From Chloroflexota bacterium (lineage in GTDB: Bacteria > Chloroflexota > Limnocylindria > Limnocylindrales > CSP1-4): a DNA stretch of 7,283 nucleotides. The notes below the pieces were generated by a model that ran no database searches, had not been told where the DNA came from, and saw only the letters and a program-made list of their open reading frames with translations. The DNA lies in the NCBI GenBank assembly GCA_013813905.1, contig JACCQX010000019.1, positions 1 to 7,283 on the forward strand, read 5' to 3'. Positions 1 through 4,896 of this stretch are shown piece by piece; the first letter of the stretch is position 1, and the number at the start of each line of letters is the position of its first letter. The position numbers and the translations under genes are program-made.

Positions 1-154
1 ACAACTGACCGACCGACCGCTCACCGGTGGCGAGGACCTCCAGCACGCACAACCGCTTGGGGTCGGCAAGTGCCCGACCGATGGCCGCGAATCGCTGCCG
101 GTCGGTCTCACTGGAGAGGTCGACACAAGGGTCAACGGCGGTCGTCACCGGCAT
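1..154 (-). CDS. ArsR-family winged-helix repressor, N-terminal 51 residues (runs off the window)
   Basis: The reverse strand from the ATG at 154 gives a start followed by the segment RFAAIGRALADPKRLCVLEVL and then ATGERSVGQL. This is the typical opening of an ArsR/SmtB HTH domain (helix 1, the ALxDPxRLxILxxL helix, then the start of the next helix). An in-frame TGA lies at 163-161, three codons upstream, so the start is fixed. The usual metal-binding ELCVCDL segment is here RSVGQL, without cysteines. Cysteines are instead at positions 10 and 36, so sensing by the classical alpha-3 site is not supported. The GERSV wording resembles the ArsR proteins fused to rhodanese domains, but the C-terminal part is outside the window. 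It is divergent from the dehydratase gene. A weak GAGAG precedes the start. The family binds DNA as a dimer and normally autorepresses; the ligand cannot be told. Confidence 0.85.
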   Translation of the reverse strand, partial: MPVTTAVDPCVDLSSETDRQRFAAIGRALADPKRLCVLEVLATGERSVGQL

Positions 155-166
155 AGTCTCTCACCA

Positions 167-184
167 TTTGCGCAAGTACGCAAA
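167..184. promoter_or_regulatory. Palindrome upstream of the ArsR-type gene, likely its operator
   Basis: TTTGCG-CAAGTA-CGCAAA is a perfect 6-bp inverted repeat around a 6-bp spacer. It lies 12 bp upstream of the repressor's ATG. Read on the minus strand it also contains TTGCG twice, 3 bp apart. An AT-rich dyad directly before an arsR-type start is where this family usually autoregulates. A weak minus-strand promoter (TTGCAG 202-197, TACTTG 178-173, 18-bp spacing) would overlap it. Its use as an operator is inference; the dyad itself is directly visible. Confidence 0.55.
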
Positions 185-234
185 AACCCGGTCGCTCTGC
201 AAGGCAGTGCGGGCATCGAGCCTCGACGGCCACC

Positions 235-240
235 TACACT
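235..240 (+). promoter_or_regulatory. -10 box TACACT of a leaderless dehydratase transcript
   Basis: TACACT ends 7 nt before the ATG at 248. There is no Shine-Dalgarno sequence between them, so transcription would begin at or next to the start codon. No good -35 hexamer is visible around 212-217. Confidence 0.45.
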
Positions 241-247
241 CCTTGAC

Positions 248-1288
248 ATGACAGCTCACGCTGAGGACGCGTTGCGCGACGTCACGCTCGACGAGATCCG
301 GGCAGCCGCGGATCGCATCGCGGGGCGCGTGTCGCGGACGCCGATGCTCGCCTCGCGCAGCGCCGCTCGACGGGTGGAGGAGACGGCTGGCGTGACGCTC
401 GGCGCCGGTCCTGTGGCGGATGGTCAGCCGCGGCTGTTCCTCAAGGCCGAGCATCTCCAGGTCACGGGCTCATTCAAGCCGCGCGGCGCCACCAACCGCG
501 TGCTGCAGCTCACCGACGAGGAGCGGCAAGCCGGTCTCATCACTCTCTCAGCGGGCAATCATGCCCAGGCGGTGGCCTACGCCGCGTCCTCGGCGGGCCT
601 GGTGGTGACCGTGGTCATGCCCGCCGGCGCGTCGCGCGCCAAGGTGGACGCGGCCACGGCGTACGGCGCGACGGTCGTCCTCCACGGCGAGCACGTGGGC
701 GACACCTTCGCGCGCATGGAGGAGCTACGCGAGGAACGCGGTCTCGTCTTCATCCACCCCTTCGATGACCCCGCGATCATCGCCGGCCAGGGCACGGTGG
801 GGCTGGAGATCGTGGAGGACCTGCCGGAGGTCGATGTCGTTGTCGTTGGGGTGGGCGGCGGCGGGCTGATAAGCGGCGTCTCTGCCGCTGTCAAGCAGCT
901 CCGCCCTGGCACGCGCGTCATCGGCGTAGAGCCGGAGAGGAGCGATGCGCTGAGCCGCGGACTGACGGCCGGGGAGCCGGTCGCGCTTCAGCCGGTGTCG
1001 ATCGCGGACGGCCTGGGCGCGCCCTTCGCCGGCCGCTGGACGATCGACCTGGCGCGCCGGTACGTCGACCGGGTCGTCCTAGTGGACGAGGCCACGATCG
1101 CGAGCGGCATGCGCTTCGCTCTAGAGCGCATGAAACAGTTGCTGGAGCCGGCCGGTGCGGCGGCGCTCGGTGCGGTGCTGAACGGTCGGGTGCCATTCCA
1201 CGACGGTGAGACCGTGTGCGTCGTTGCTTCGGGCGGCAACGTGGAGGTGGCGCGCCTCCCCGAGCTCCTGGCACTCGCCGCCAGTTAG
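248..1288 (+). CDS. PLP-dependent threonine/serine dehydratase, catabolic type without ACT domain
   Basis: The 346-aa protein is a fold-type II PLP enzyme that should deaminate threonine (to 2-oxobutanoate) and/or serine (to pyruvate) in the cytoplasm. Visible motifs: SFKPRGA with the Schiff-base lysine K77; SAGNHAQAVA (101-110), which contacts substrate carboxylate and cofactor; the glycine loop GVGGGGL (201-207) for PLP phosphate; SIADGLGAP (251-259); EPAGA (300-304); and the C-terminal SGGN (328-331). The protein stops right after the catalytic domain, so it lacks the ACT domains of feedback-inhibited biosynthetic IlvA. This makes it TdcB-like or serine racemase-like. An extra stretch around residues 43-60 separates the N-terminal helices from the first strand. 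The ATG at 248 gives a full-length N-terminus and fits the -10 box just upstream. The gene is divergent from the ArsR-type gene and convergent with the metallopeptidase. Substrate choice between threonine and serine, or racemase activity, is not settled by sequence. Confidence 0.93.
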   Translation: MTAHAEDALRDVTLDEIRAAADRIAGRVSRTPMLASRSAARRVEETAGVTLGAGPVADGQPRLFLKAEHLQVTGSFKPRGATNRVLQLTDEERQAGLITLSAGNHAQAVAYAASSAGLVVTVVMPAGASRAKVDAATAYGATVVLHGEHVGDTFARMEELREERGLVFIHPFDDPAIIAGQGTVGLEIVEDLPEVDVVVVGVGGGGLISGVSAAVKQLRPGTRVIGVEPERSDALSRGLTAGEPVALQPVSIADGLGAPFAGRWTIDLARRYVDRVVLVDEATIASGMRFALERMKQLLEPAGAAALGAVLNGRVPFHDGETVCVVASGGNVEVARLPELLALAAS

Positions 1289-1331
1289 GCGCACGGACCG
1301 GCCGCGCGTCGGCGCCCAGCCGGCCCAGGAC

Positions 1332-1763
1332 TCAGCCCCAGCCGAGCTCGTGGAGTCGGTCCTCCTCGATGCCCGCGTGGTGGGCGAGCTCGTGCACGAC
1401 CGTGGCCTGGACCTCGTCGGCCAGGTCGCTCGGGTCGGGAAAGTCCTCCTCCAGTGCGAAGCGGAAGAGGGTGATCTTGTTGGGAAAGGGCGCCCAGTCG
1501 GCGCCATATTCGATGCCCGGCGTGCCCTCGTACAGTCCGTAGAGCGTGCCGTCCGGGTCGCCACCGCCGTAGCTGAGCTGGTCGTGCGTCGGCTCGTCCT
1601 CGATGACCACAGCTACGTTCTCCAGCAGCGCACGGAACGGCATGGGCAGCTCGTCGAGCGCCCGTTGGACCAGTCGCTCGAAGGGCTCGTGCCGGAGTTC
1701 CGGCAGGTCTACCCGGCGGTGGGCGTTACGGCGGGCGAGCGTCCCTCGTCTTCGGATGGGCAT
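1332..1763 (-). CDS. Zincin-type metallopeptidase family protein (PF06262/DUF1025-like)
   Basis: This 143-aa protein ends in TVVHELAHHAGIEEDRLHELGWG. The HELAH zinc motif (H124, E125, H128) is followed by GIxxxRLHELGW, the signature ending of the minimal zincin family PF06262, whose members are 110-150 aa. Upstream the family features are present: a DELP segment (37-40), VVIEDEP (52-58), a LYGLYEG turn (74-80) and the PNKITLFR strand (94-101). There is no signal peptide or membrane segment, so it is likely cytoplasmic. The N-terminus is basic (many Arg in the first 18 residues). The physiological substrate of the family is unknown. The start at 1763 fits a -10 box 8 nt upstream. The gene is back to back with the alpha/beta hydrolase-fold gene and ends tail to tail with the dehydratase, leaving 43 bp. 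Confidence 0.88.
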   Translation of the reverse strand: MPIRRRGTLARRNAHRRVDLPELRHEPFERLVQRALDELPMPFRALLENVAVVIEDEPTHDQLSYGGGDPDGTLYGLYEGTPGIEYGADWAPFPNKITLFRFALEEDFPDPSDLADEVQATVVHELAHHAGIEEDRLHELGWG

Positions 1764-1770
1764 GGTTGCC

Positions 1771-1777
1771 TATGCTA
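1771..1777. promoter_or_regulatory. Shared, symmetric -10 element for two divergent leaderless genes
   Basis: TATGCTA reads TATGCT on the plus strand (6 nt before the GTG at 1783) and TAGCAT on the minus strand (8 nt before the ATG at 1763). Both are TAnnnT boxes at leaderless spacing. One 7-bp sequence would thus serve as -10 for both directions. Neither gene has a Shine-Dalgarno sequence in the 19 bp between the start codons. No convincing -35 hexamers are seen. Confidence 0.55.
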
Positions 1778-1782
1778 GCCCG

Positions 1783-2757
1783 GTGATCGACCCCAGCCCG
1801 GTGACCGACGCGGAGGCCGCCCCGGATTCCTTCGTGGTGCGGCTCGACACGGGGGAGGGGATCCACTACCTCGACTGGGGGGTGCCCGAGACATCGGCGA
1901 GCCTACCGCCCCTCATCCTCCTGCACGGCCTCTCCCAGACCGCCTGGGCTTGGGCGCCGGTGGCGCGCCGGCTGGCCGCCCACGCCCGTGTCCTGGCGCC
2001 GGATCTGCGAGGCCACGGCCTGTCCGATCCGACGCGCGCCGGCTACGAGCTTGACTCCCTGGCCACGGACATGCTCACCGTCCTCTCCGGGAACGGCTGG
2101 GGCGACGCGGTCGGCGGCCAACCAGCGGTCGTGGCAGGTCACGGCTTCGGCGCGATGATCGCGGCCACGATGGCCGCTCAAGCGCCCGGGTCCGTGGCTG
2201 GCGTGGCCCTCGTGGACGGTGGCTGGGAAGAGATGTCCGAGGCGACTCGCTCGTCAGCCGACGAGTACCTGGCGGCCATCGCGGAACCGCCCGAGGTGCT
2301 CGGCTCCATGGCGGCCTTCCTGGCCGACCGGCGGCACTTTCATCCGCCCACCTGGGACGCCGACCAGGAGCGCGCCGCCCGCGCCCAGGTCGACCAGAAG
2401 CACGCCGGTCATGTCGGGCTGGTGAGCCGCCCGACGGCGATCCGCGGCTCGGTGCAGGCGATGTGGAGCTACGACCCGTCCGAGGCGCTGCTCGCAGTCC
2501 TGCGTCCGCTTGCAGTGCTCGTGGCCGAGACGAGCGCCGACGACGAGAGCGCTCGTGAGCGTCGGCTGGCGCTGGAGGATGTCCTGGCCAGGCGCGCCGC
2601 CCGCGGCCTCCCAGCGTCCGATGTGACCCGCTTCACGGGCGTGGGGCACAACCTGATGCGTTATCGGCCGGCTGAGGTCGCCGCGGCCTTGCTGGCGCTG
2701 CTGCGGAGATCCGTGGACACGGCTACCAGCGGTGATACGCCGGGTGACCCGGCCTGA
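1783..2757 (+). CDS. Alpha/beta hydrolase-fold protein with Gly in place of the nucleophile Ser
   Basis: The 324-aa protein has the fold's landmarks in order: the oxyanion segment LILLHGLSQ (44-52) with HG at 48-49; the strand/turn VLAPDLRGHGLSD (70-82); the nucleophile-elbow position VVAGHGFGAM (116-125); a variable cap at about 150-225; the late strand LAVLVAET with acids D253/D254 as candidate catalytic aspartates; and GVGHNLMRYRP with the catalytic-type H289. The elbow should read G-x-S-x-G, but codon 121 is GGC (Gly), giving GHGFG. Standard Ser-His-Asp hydrolysis is therefore not expected; it may be a non-catalytic or differently acting member. I chose the GTG at 1783 because TATGCT lies 6 nt upstream. 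In-frame ATGs at 1756 and 1762 would run into the divergent gene's start, and a GTG at 1801 is an alternative. The C-terminal tail after residue 310 is polar and overlaps the converging thioesterase gene. Confidence 0.85.
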   Translation: MIDPSPVTDAEAAPDSFVVRLDTGEGIHYLDWGVPETSASLPPLILLHGLSQTAWAWAPVARRLAAHARVLAPDLRGHGLSDPTRAGYELDSLATDMLTVLSGNGWGDAVGGQPAVVAGHGFGAMIAATMAAQAPGSVAGVALVDGGWEEMSEATRSSADEYLAAIAEPPEVLGSMAAFLADRRHFHPPTWDADQERAARAQVDQKHAGHVGLVSRPTAIRGSVQAMWSYDPSEALLAVLRPLAVLVAETSADDESARERRLALEDVLARRAARGLPASDVTRFTGVGHNLMRYRPAEVAAALLALLRRSVDTATSGDTPGDPA

Positions 2758-3220
2758 CGGCCACGAACGTGCCACGGCAGGTGGCCGTCACGACGTCACC
2801 CGAGCTGAGCGCCGTCTCGATGGTCGCTCGGTCGTCCGTCGACTCGGCAACGCGGCCACTCAGGTGCACCGGGTCGCCGGAGGGGGTCGGCTTGAGCAGT
2901 CGAACGTGGAAGTCGGCCGTCACCGTGGTGGGCGGTCGATCGGCGCCTGCCTGGCGCATCAGGCGGTACGCCGCCGTCCAGTTGGAGTGGCAGTCCATCA
3001 GCGTGCCGATGATGCCGCCGTTGAGCACTCCCGGGAACGCTTGGTGGTGCGGCTCGGGGGTCCAATCGCAGACGCACTCATCGTCGTCGGCGCCACGAGG
3101 GAAGGAGCGGACGTGCAGCCCCTGGTCGTTCGCCGGGCCGCAGCCGAAGCAGATCGACCGTGCGGCGTAGCGTTCCTGAAGGCTCGCTGAGCGGTCGCTC
3201 CCGGAGCTCGGACGGTCCAT
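2723..3220 (-). CDS. PaaI-like hotdog-fold acyl-CoA thioesterase family protein
   Basis: The protein is 165 aa. The N-terminal CFGCGPANDQGLHVRSF (24-40) is the Cys-x-x-Cys-Gly opening of a widespread PaaI/4HBT subgroup. HHQAFPGVLNGGIIGTLMDCHSNWTA (58-83) follows, which is the central hotdog helix; then TADFHVRLLKPTP (101-113) and the C-terminal strands, ending in GTFVAVRP (150-157). In most relatives the helix begins HGGI and carries D/E a little later. Here it is N67-G68-G69 with D76-C77-H78. Such proteins hydrolyse acyl-CoA thioesters in the cytoplasm as dimers or tetramers; the acyl group is not predictable. The ATG at 3220 is preceded by TAGACT at 6-nt spacing. The 3' end overlaps the alpha/beta hydrolase-fold gene by 35 bp on the opposite strand; the two cannot be one transcript. 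Confidence 0.88.
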   Translation of the reverse strand: MDRPSSGSDRSASLQERYAARSICFGCGPANDQGLHVRSFPRGADDDECVCDWTPEPHHQAFPGVLNGGIIGTLMDCHSNWTAAYRLMRQAGADRPPTTVTADFHVRLLKPTPSGDPVHLSGRVAESTDDRATIETALSSGDVVTATCRGTFVAVRPGHPAYHRW

Positions 3221-3226
3221 GGCCGC

Positions 3227-3232
3227 AGTCTA
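3227..3232 (-). promoter_or_regulatory. -10 box TAGACT of the leaderless thioesterase gene
   Basis: On the minus strand TAGACT is followed by 6 nt (GCGGCC) and then the ATG at 3220, with no Shine-Dalgarno sequence. Transcription would start at the initiator codon. Confidence 0.45.
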
Positions 3233-3321
3233 TGACGTGGAAGCGCGTCGGCACGCTGGGGGATGTGGCCGCTCGCAGAGGCCCGGTCGACGGTCGAACT
3301 GGCGCTGGTCGCCGGCTGGGC

Positions 3322-3327
3322 TAGGAT
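3322..3327 (+). promoter_or_regulatory. -10 box TAGGAT of the leaderless tatA transcript
   Basis: TAGGAT is followed by 6 nt (GCGCAG) and the GTG at 3334, with no Shine-Dalgarno match at usable spacing. The 113-bp divergent region 3221-3333 also holds a tandem heptamer, CGGTCGA twice (3284-3297), just upstream of the expected -35 position. Confidence 0.45.
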
Positions 3328-3333
3328 GCGCAG

Positions 3334-3516
3334 GTGTCCGACATCGCCGTCGTCCTCATCCTGATCCTCGCGGGACTGCTGCTCTTCCGGGGCCCCAAGA
3401 TCCTGCCACGCCTCGGCGCCGCACTGGGCCACGGTGTCCGCGAAGCGCGTGAGGCCGCCGATCGCAAGTTCGGCTCCTCCGACGATGAGGACTCGGCCGC
3501 GCAGCCGCGCCCCTAG
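3334..3516 (+). CDS. tatA: TatA-like component of the twin-arginine protein translocase
   Basis: The 60-aa protein has the TatA/E layout: a short N-terminus, one membrane helix (about 4-18, AVVLILILAGLLLF), a hinge with glycine and proline, then an amphipathic helix (LPRLGAALGHGVREAREAADRKF, 24-46) and an acidic, disordered tail. The hinge reads LLFRGPKILPRLG; the usual TatA wording is LLFGxKKLPELG, so one Arg appears between the conserved Phe and Gly. The protein would multimerise in the cytoplasmic membrane to pass folded Tat substrates, with TatC encoded elsewhere. Length is near the short end for TatA (60-90 aa). It has a GTG start with a leaderless-type -10. It lies 15 nt upstream of folE, probably on the same mRNA. 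TatA versus TatE/B cannot be strictly separated, but TatB is usually longer. Confidence 0.85.
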   Translation: MSDIAVVLILILAGLLLFRGPKILPRLGAALGHGVREAREAADRKFGSSDDEDSAAQPRP

Positions 3517-3531
3517 CCGGGCACGCATCCA

Positions 3532-4218
3532 GTGACGGAGTTGCCGCCGCATGTCCGCTCGCTCGTGGATGAGATCGAACGTGGCGGCGATCATCAGGAA
3601 GACAGCGGCAGACTCATCGACTCTGGCGGTCCGGGGGACGGCTCGCCCCACGGCCCGGTCGAGGCGGCTGTGCGGCAGATCCTGGAGGGTATCGGTGAGG
3701 ATCCTGACCGCCAGGGTCTGGCTGGAACGCCGGACCGCGTCCACCGCATGTACACGGAGCTGACGGCCGGCTACCACGTCGATGCGGAGCGGCTGGTCAA
3801 CGGCGCCATCTTCGATATCGACTACAGCGCGATGGTGGTGGTCCGGGAGATCCCCTTCTACTCGCTATGCGAGCACCACCTGCTGCCGTTCTTCGGTACG
3901 GCATCCGTGGCCTACATCCCGGAGGGGCGGGTCATCGGACTGTCCAAGATCCCGCGCATCGTGGAGATGTTTGCGCGCCGGCTCCAGGTCCAGGAGCGCC
4001 TCACCCAGCAGGTCGCCGACTTCCTGATGGAGCGCCTGGAGCCAAAGGGCGTCGGGGTGGTCCTGGAGGCGAGCCACCTGTGCGCCGTGATGCGGGGCGT
4101 GCGCAAGCCGGGCACGATCATGACCACCAGCGCCGTGCTGGGCATCTTCCGAGCCAACGACAAGACGCGCGCCGAATTCTTCGCACACCTGGCCCGCCCG
4201 GCACCGAGCGCACCTTAG
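3532..4218 (+). CDS. folE: GTP cyclohydrolase I (FolE)
   Basis: FolE converts GTP to 7,8-dihydroneopterin triphosphate, the first step of tetrahydrofolate (and other pterin) synthesis, as a cytoplasmic zinc homodecamer. The 228-aa sequence shows [25 protein letters not shown] (46-70), then [12 protein letters not shown] (111-122), [23 protein letters not shown] (136-158), and [20 protein letters not shown] (181-200). Zinc ligands C113, H116 and C184 sit three residues beyond E. coli Cys110, His113 and Cys181, so the catalytic core is intact. About 40 N-terminal residues before the core are polar and Gly/Asp-rich. The GTG at 3532 is chosen as the first in-frame start after the tatA stop. It has no Shine-Dalgarno sequence or -10 box of its own, so cotranslation after tatA is likely and the exact start is less certain. 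The 3' end converges on the gene at 4239-4541 with a 20-bp gap. Confidence 0.95.
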   Translation: MTELPPHVRSLVDEIERGGDHQEDSGRLIDSGGPGDGSPHGPVEAAVRQILEGIGEDPDRQGLAGTPDRVHRMYTELTAGYHVDAERLVNGAIFDIDYSAMVVVREIPFYSLCEHHLLPFFGTASVAYIPEGRVIGLSKIPRIVEMFARRLQVQERLTQQVADFLMERLEPKGVGVVLEASHLCAVMRGVRKPGTIMTTSAVLGIFRANDKTRAEFFAHLARPAPSAP

Positions 4219-4238
4219 GCCCGAGCGCGGCCGGCGTC

Positions 4239-4541
4239 TCACCGCAGCTCAGCGAGTCCCGCCTCCGTGGAATCGAGGAGCTCCGCGGTTCCCTCCCGAA
4301 GCTTCTCAGGATTGGGAGGCATCATCCCCGTCTGCATCGCGTACTCGTTCCAACCGACTGGCACCGGCCCTGCCATCGTGGCGGCGTTTCGCGCCGACGC
4401 GCCATCGACAGTCGCCGCCAGATGTAGATAGATCACGCGGAACCGGCGCAAGAATCTCGGGGCGTCCGAGGGATCGCCTGCCACCTCGCGGGCGATGCGG
4501 ATGAGGGCCGCGCGCGGCGTCTCCTGATCGAACGGGTCCAT
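4239..4541 (-). CDS. Uncharacterised 100-aa protein
   Basis: I do not recognise this family. The protein is soluble, with no signal peptide or membrane span. It starts MDPFDQETPRAALIRIAREV, continues with a basic helix-rich stretch (RFLRRFRVIYLHLAATVDG, about 29-47), then a short Met/Pro-containing middle (GPVPVGWNEYAMQTGMMPPN, 58-77) and a final helix (PEKLREGTAELLDSTEAGLAEL). The composition and absence of rare-codon clusters fit a real gene. The start is set by a near-perfect GGAGG 6 nt before the ATG at 4541. An in-frame ATG pair at 4562/4559 would add 7 residues (MMQRRFA) and would place the ribosome binding site inside the gene, so it is less likely. This is one of the two genes in the window with a classical ribosome binding site. 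It converges on folE. Confidence 0.7.
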   Translation of the reverse strand: MDPFDQETPRAALIRIAREVAGDPSDAPRFLRRFRVIYLHLAATVDGASARNAATMAGPVPVGWNEYAMQTGMMPPNPEKLREGTAELLDSTEAGLAELR

Positions 4542-4547
4542 GGCGAA

Positions 4548-4552
4548 CCTCC
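4548..4552 (-). promoter_or_regulatory. Strong ribosome binding site GGAGG deciding the start at 4541
   Basis: Minus-strand GGAGG is followed by 6 nt and ATG (4541). A TAnnnT box (TAGCCT, 4579-4574) would place the mRNA 5' end near 4567, giving a leader of about 25 nt that carries this site. Confidence 0.65.
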
Positions 4553-4562
4553 GCTGCATCAT

Positions 4563-4692
4563 GGTCAGCAGATAGGCTACCCGGGTCGGCGGCGCCGTTG
4601 CAGGTCAAACGGCCGGTAAGGCCGACCCATGGGGTTCCGGCTTTGTTGGCCTCCGTCCGCTGGTACGGCCACCTTGGAAAACGCTTGGTACG
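4563..4692. other. Non-coding spacer left of the inverted-repeat element
   Basis: I see no gene here on either strand; the open frames lack codon bias and recognisable protein features. Contents: the TAGCCT box of the minus-strand gene (4579-4574); a small hairpin CGGCC-GGTAA-GGCCG (about 4610-4624), followed by a second imperfect dyad around the CCATGG at 4628-4633 and then TTTGTT; and a near-direct repeat GGTACGGCCACC (about 4662-4673) and GGTACGCCACAG (about 4687-4698), 25 bp apart, the second copy ending at the left edge of the inverted-repeat element. The hairpin/T-run resembles a weak plus-strand terminator, but no plus-strand gene ends nearby. Confidence 0.5.
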
Positions 4693-4697
4693 CCACA
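4693..4697 (+). repeat. Left copy of the putative target-site duplication CCACA
   Basis: CCACA abuts the left inverted repeat; the identical CCACA at 4856-4860 abuts the right one. The match stops after exactly 5 bp. Confidence 0.6.
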
Positions 4698-4713
4698 GGT
4701 GCGAACGGACCCT
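4698..4713 (+). repeat. Left terminal inverted repeat
   Basis: GGTGCGAACGGACCCT pairs with 4840-4855, with one mismatch at the third base. The 13-bp uninterrupted core (4701-4713) is far longer than expected by chance in a spacer of about 330 bp. Confidence 0.75.
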
Positions 4714-4839
4714 CGGGCCGATCGAGCACAAGTCCGAACCGCGCCTACCGGTGCTTTGGGGTCGATTCGATCAGAGGACGTGCGAAACGACCGCCGAGGA
4801 CCTCCAAGCCCACCTCGGCCGGGAACTAGCCATCGCTCA

Positions 4840-4855
4840 AGGGTCCGTTCGCTCC
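4840..4855 (-). repeat. Right terminal inverted repeat
   Basis: Read on the minus strand it is GGAGCGAACGGACCCT, the partner of 4698-4713. It is followed outside by CCACA, matching the left flank. Confidence 0.75.
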
Positions 4856-4860
4856 CCACA
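4856..4860 (+). repeat. Right copy of the putative target-site duplication CCACA
   Basis: CCACA lies directly outside the right inverted repeat and directly before the expected -35 window (4861-4866) of the downstream B12-subunit promoter. Confidence 0.6.
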
Positions 4861-4883
4861 CGTTCCAACGACCTCCCCACCGT

Positions 4884-4889
4884 TATCAT
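4884..4889 (+). promoter_or_regulatory. -10 box TATCAT of the leaderless mcmA2-meaB transcript
   Basis: TATCAT is followed by 7 nt and the ATG at 4897, with no Shine-Dalgarno sequence. The -35 window holds only a weak match (GTTCCA, 4862-4867). A start at the ATG leaves no room for a 5' riboswitch. Confidence 0.5.
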
Positions 4890-4896
4890 CGCGGCC

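Larger units (their letters stand above)
4698..4855. mobile_element. MITE-like non-autonomous insertion, 158 bp with terminal inverted repeats and 5-bp target duplication
   Basis: The left end GGTGCGAACGGACCCT (4698-4713) and the reverse complement of the right end GGAGCGAACGGACCCT (4840-4855) match at 15 of 16 positions, 13 of them contiguous. The bases directly outside both ends are CCACA (4693-4697 and 4856-4860), a direct repeat of the kind made by transposase at insertion. The interior has no coding capacity. It contains dyads: GATCGA 4720-4725 with TCGATC 4767-4772; GCAC 4726-4729 with GTGC 4751-4754; and GCCGAGG 4793-4799 with CCTCGGC 4813-4819. It also has an internal relative of the repeat tip, GTGCGAAACGACC (4780-4792). 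I cannot assign a transposase family. The alternative is a structured RNA whose closing stem is the 16-bp repeat, but that would not explain CCACA on both sides. Confidence 0.6.

Noticed and set aside
1..24. GACC tetranucleotide repeat (GACCGACCGACCG)
   Set aside because: Only three units, inside the ArsR-type coding sequence; ordinary codon content (Arg-Ser-Val).
1289..1331. Bidirectional terminator between the dehydratase and metallopeptidase genes
   Set aside because: GGCCG/CGGCC can pair across a long loop, but there is no T-run on either strand; such pairings are common in GC-rich DNA.
4219..4238. Terminator between folE and the converging gene
   Set aside because: The 20-bp gap is GC-rich without a stable hairpin or T-run.
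4698..4730. tRNA-like T-arm (GGTGCGAAC)
   Set aside because: No acceptor, anticodon or D-arm pairing around it; the sequence is part of the terminal inverted repeat.
4598..4896. Plus-strand open frames running through the spacer into mcmA2
   Set aside because: They lack codon bias and family features, cross the inverted-repeat element, and the -10 box and start at 4897 explain mcmA2 fully.
4563..4896. Cobalamin riboswitch upstream of the B12-dependent mutase subunit
   Set aside because: No B12-box-like sequence, and the -10 box 7 nt before the ATG leaves no leader.
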